A stretch of 64,000 bases of DNA from Sphingobium estronivorans (GTDB taxonomy: Bacteria; Pseudomonadota; Alphaproteobacteria; Sphingomonadales; Sphingomonadaceae), in assembly GCF_008692605.1 (NCBI RefSeq), contig NZ_LFCT01000004.1, positions 1-64,000 on the forward strand, in the 5' to 3' direction. The notes below the pieces were generated by a model. That model worked only from the letters and a program-made list of their open reading frames with translations, was not told the origin of the DNA and did no database searches. The position numbers and the translations under genes were made by a program. Positions 61,693 to 64,000 of this stretch are shown piece after piece; position 1 is the stretch's first letter; every line of letters begins with the position of its first letter.

Positions 61693-62961
61693 ATGCATCT
61701 TCTCATTGGCCTGGCCGGTATTGCGCTGATCCTTGTCATGGCTGTCGCCCTGTCGTCCGACCGCCGCGCCATCCGGTTGCGGGTGGTTGGCGCGGCCTTT
61801 CTGTTGCAGGCGGGCATCGCGTTGCTGGTGCTCTATGTGCCCGCCGGGCGCGCGGTGATCGCGGGCATGTCGCATGGCGTCGCCAATCTGCTGGGCTATG
61901 CGCAGGCGGGGACGGACTTCATCTTCGGCCCGCTGGCCACGCCGGAGATCGGCGGGGCGAGCTTCGCCATCGCGGCGCTGCCGGTGATCATCTTCTTCGC
62001 CAGCCTGGTGTCGATCCTCTATTATCTGGGCATCATGCAGCAGATCGTCCGCTGGGTCGGCGGCGCCATCGAGAAGGTGACGGGCGTGTCCAAGGTCGAG
62101 AGTCTCTGCGCGGCCGCCAATATCTTCGTCGGCCAGAGCGAAAGCCCGCTCGTCATCCGCCCCTATCTGGCAGGCCTGTCCCCGCCGCAGCTCTTTGCCG
62201 TGATGACCAGCGGCATGGCGGGGATCGCGGGCACCATCCTCGCTGCCTATGCTTCCATGGGGATCAAGATCGACTATCTGCTGGCGGCGAGCTTCATGTC
62301 CGCGCCCGGCGGTCTGCTGATGGCGAAGATCATGATGCCCGACGAGCCGGGGCACGAGCCGGAACGGCCGATGGCCGATCGTTCCGACGCCGAAGGCACG
62401 CCGGGCGAGCCGCTGCCCGCCACGCATGATGAGGAAAAGCCCGCGAACATCATCATGGCCGCCGCCCAGGGCGCGCAGACCGGCGTGAAGCTGGCCGTCG
62501 CGGTCGGTGCGATGGTGCTGGCCTTCGTCGCGCTCGTGGCGCTGGCGAACGGGATATTGGGCGGGATCGGCGGTTGGTTCGGCTATCCGGACCTCAGCTT
62601 CCAGCAACTGTTGGGTTATGTCTTCTCGCCGGTCATGTACCTGCTCAATATTCCGTGGAACGAGGCGCAGATCGCCGGCGGCCTGTTCGGCACCAAGGTC
62701 GTGCTCAACGAATTCGTCGCCTATATCAATCTGGGGCGGGTGGAAGGCGCGCTGTCGCCCGCGACCATCGCGATCGTCACCTTCGCGCTTTGCGGTTTCG
62801 CCAATTTCAGCTCGATCACGATCCAGATGGCCGTCACCGGCAATCTCGCGCCCAATCAGCGGCCCGTGATCGCGCGGCTGGGGGTGAAGGCGCTGGTCGC
62901 GGGCAGCCTGGCCAATTTGATGAGCGCGGCGCTGGCGGGGTTGATGCTCAGCCTGCGCTGA
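61693..62961 (+). CDS. concentrative nucleoside transporter (NupC/CNT family)
   Basis: 422 residues, about eight to nine helices plus two re-entrant hairpins. The family motifs are IFVGQSESPLVIRPYL, the GGLFGTKVVLNEFVAYINL helix and FALCGFANFSSITIQMAVTG. A hydrophilic stretch at about 217-260 (EPERPMADRSDAEGTPGEP) separates helices. It imports nucleosides with protons or sodium. ATG 61693 begins directly at the first helix; a TTG at 61669 is possible. Confidence 0.9.
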   Translation: MHLLIGLAGIALILVMAVALSSDRRAIRLRVVGAAFLLQAGIALLVLYVPAGRAVIAGMSHGVANLLGYAQAGTDFIFGPLATPEIGGASFAIAALPVIIFFASLVSILYYLGIMQQIVRWVGGAIEKVTGVSKVESLCAAANIFVGQSESPLVIRPYLAGLSPPQLFAVMTSGMAGIAGTILAAYASMGIKIDYLLAASFMSAPGGLLMAKIMMPDEPGHEPERPMADRSDAEGTPGEPLPATHDEEKPANIIMAAAQGAQTGVKLAVAVGAMVLAFVALVALANGILGGIGGWFGYPDLSFQQLLGYVFSPVMYLLNIPWNEAQIAGGLFGTKVVLNEFVAYINLGRVEGALSPATIAIVTFALCGFANFSSITIQMAVTGNLAPNQRPVIARLGVKALVAGSLANLMSAALAGLMLSLR

Positions 62962-63022
62962 TCGTTTCATCGCTATAACAAAAGTTCTACCGCCCCTTGG
63001 CAAAAGTCATTATGGTTAACCC

Positions 63023-64000
63023 ATGGGGGCGAAACGCATATTCGGGCTGGCGGCTATGCTGTCGGCTCTCACGGGCACGGCATGGGCGCAGGCGCCCAGG
63101 CCGGGCACATTGGAAAGCTACAAGGACTGGACCATCGGCTGCGACAATCGCGACCGATGCGAGGCTGTGTCGCTGCTGCCCGAGGGTGGCGGCTGGCCCG
63201 ATGCGCCGGTCATGATGGGCATCAGGCGGGACGCGGGCGCCGCCGCCGACCCGGAAATCTGGGTCAGCCGCGACGCCAAGGGGCGCGAGACGCTGAGCTT
63301 CCTGATCGACGGGCGCACGATCGCGACCGCGGGCAGCGTGGATGGTGAAGCCAGCCTGGAAGGACCGCAGGCTTCCGCACTCGCCATCGCCATGGCGCGG
63401 GGCGGGACGATGGAGATCCGGTCAGGCGTCAAGCGGATCGGCCAGCCCTCGCTTGCCGGTTCGGCTGCGGCATTCCGGTACATGGATGCGCGGCAGGGAC
63501 GGGCGGGGACGCAGGCGGCGCTGGTCGCAACCGGTGCGCTGGCTCGCGGCGCCGTCCGCCCGGCGCCTGCCAGCCCGGAGGTCCGCCGCGCGATCATCCC
63601 CAATGGCGCCGAACCGCCCGCGCTCTGGCGGGAGGAATTGACGGCGCTCGGCAAGTTCACCGGCTGCGCGGACGAGATGAAGAACGCGGCCTCGCCGCCG
63701 GAGCTGCACCGGCTTTCCAGGACGGAAACGCTGGTTCTGGTGCCTTGCGGGGCGGGGGCCTATAATTTCACCGCCGTCCCCGTGATCGCGACGGGCATAG
63801 CGGGGCGGCGGGCGTTCCATTTCGCCAGCTTCGACTATCAGCCGGGCTGGAGCGAGGATGCGAACCATCCGATGCTGGTCAACGCCAGTTGGGCGCCGCA
63901 GACCTCCACCCTGCAAAGCTACGCCAAGGGCCGGGGTCTGGGCGATTGCGGCGGCAGCGAATCCTATGTCTGGGACGGAACGCGCTTTCGCCTGACGGAA
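63023..64000 (+). CDS. DUF1176 family secreted protein, 3' end outside window
   Basis: At least 325 residues, cut by the window edge. Signal peptide FGLAAMLSALTGTAWA, then the conserved N-terminus LESYKDWTIGCDNRDRCEAV of DUF1176 with its Cys pair; further Cys are in FTGCADEM and LVPCGAG. The family is periplasmic and of unknown function. The ATG at 63023 begins the signal peptide directly. Gene stands behind the nucleoside transporter by 61 bases. Confidence 0.85.
   Translation, partial: MGAKRIFGLAAMLSALTGTAWAQAPRPGTLESYKDWTIGCDNRDRCEAVSLLPEGGGWPDAPVMMGIRRDAGAAADPEIWVSRDAKGRETLSFLIDGRTIATAGSVDGEASLEGPQASALAIAMARGGTMEIRSGVKRIGQPSLAGSAAAFRYMDARQGRAGTQAALVATGALARGAVRPAPASPEVRRAIIPNGAEPPALWREELTALGKFTGCADEMKNAASPPELHRLSRTETLVLVPCGAGAYNFTAVPVIATGIAGRRAFHFASFDYQPGWSEDANHPMLVNASWAPQTSTLQSYAKGRGLGDCGGSESYVWDGTRFRLTE

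Noticed and set aside
1-64000. tRNA, rRNA, tmRNA, RNase P RNA or CRISPR loci
   Set aside because: No cloverleaf-like or conserved RNA segments and no regularly spaced direct repeats were recognised by eye; a covariance search would be needed to exclude all small RNAs.

Overview
The window is high-GC alphaproteobacterial chromosome that reads like a Sphingomonadaceae genome (Sphingobium/Sphingomonas type). The basis is the combination of a HWE-kinase bacteriophytochrome, class I PHA synthase with phasin, a tonB-exbB-exbD-exbD cluster, a class II FBPase (GlpX), exosortase-A-associated glycan genes and DUF1176/DUF2721/MerC-domain proteins. It is mostly ordinary chromosome: tightly packed operons, many ATGA stop/start overlaps, no rRNA, tRNA, CRISPR, IS element or prophage that I could recognise.

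Layout. 1-7 kb: end of a small secreted protein, bphO-bphP red-light sensor, a LigB/DODA-type dioxygenase, an orphan [2Fe-2S] molybdo-hydroxylase small subunit, a DUF2721 membrane protein and an AlaC-like aminotransferase. 7-15 kb: PHA synthase, phasin (with inverted-repeat operators of the kind bound by PhaR), clpS, glpD-glpK and a MASE1-PAS-GGDEF diguanylate cyclase. 15-22 kb: MerC-domain protein, glpX, homoserine dehydrogenase, a secreted protein and the tonB-exbB-exbD1-exbD2 operon. 22-30 kb: a PilZ protein, a lower-GC VOC gene, an MsbA-like ABC exporter, a methyltransferase fused to an anti-sigma-like membrane domain, a dipeptide epimerase, a small beta-barrel protein, MscS and topoisomerase IB. 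31-35 kb: exosortase-A-associated O-glycosylation ligase and glycosyltransferase with uncharacterised membrane partners. 35-42 kb: S24 regulator with a palindromic operator, XdhC, cstA-yjiX, DoxX, a PNPOx-like stress protein, a 2'-5' RNA ligase and a PhnA-like protein. 42-45 kb: rpmH-rnpA-yidD-yidC-engB. 45-55 kb: DsbA-like and M48 protease, RNase E with a 20-bp terminator stem, amidase, PBP1A and RF2. 55-64 kb: an exported methyltransferase lipoprotein, a PilZ protein, the telA-xpaC operon, typA, an NTF2-like protein, a CNT nucleoside transporter and a truncated DUF1176 gene.

How it works together: several genes serve envelope construction (PBP1A, amidase, YidC, M48, DsbA, TonB system, exosortase-associated glycan genes) and carbon storage or glycerol use (phaC, phasin, glpD, glpK, glpX). 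Signalling is represented by light (bphP) and c-di-GMP (one cyclase with an intact GGEEF and RxxD, and two PilZ proteins).

The most unusual items are the methyltransferase/anti-sigma-like fusion at 25805-27115, the internally initiated short phasin at 9225, the twin-hairpin CGTCA...TGACG repeats with covarying arms, the S24 repressor palindrome, the PhnA-like protein without its zinc ribbon, and the 42-residue ORF coupled to the exosortase-associated ligase. None of these amounts to a clearly new multi-gene system.
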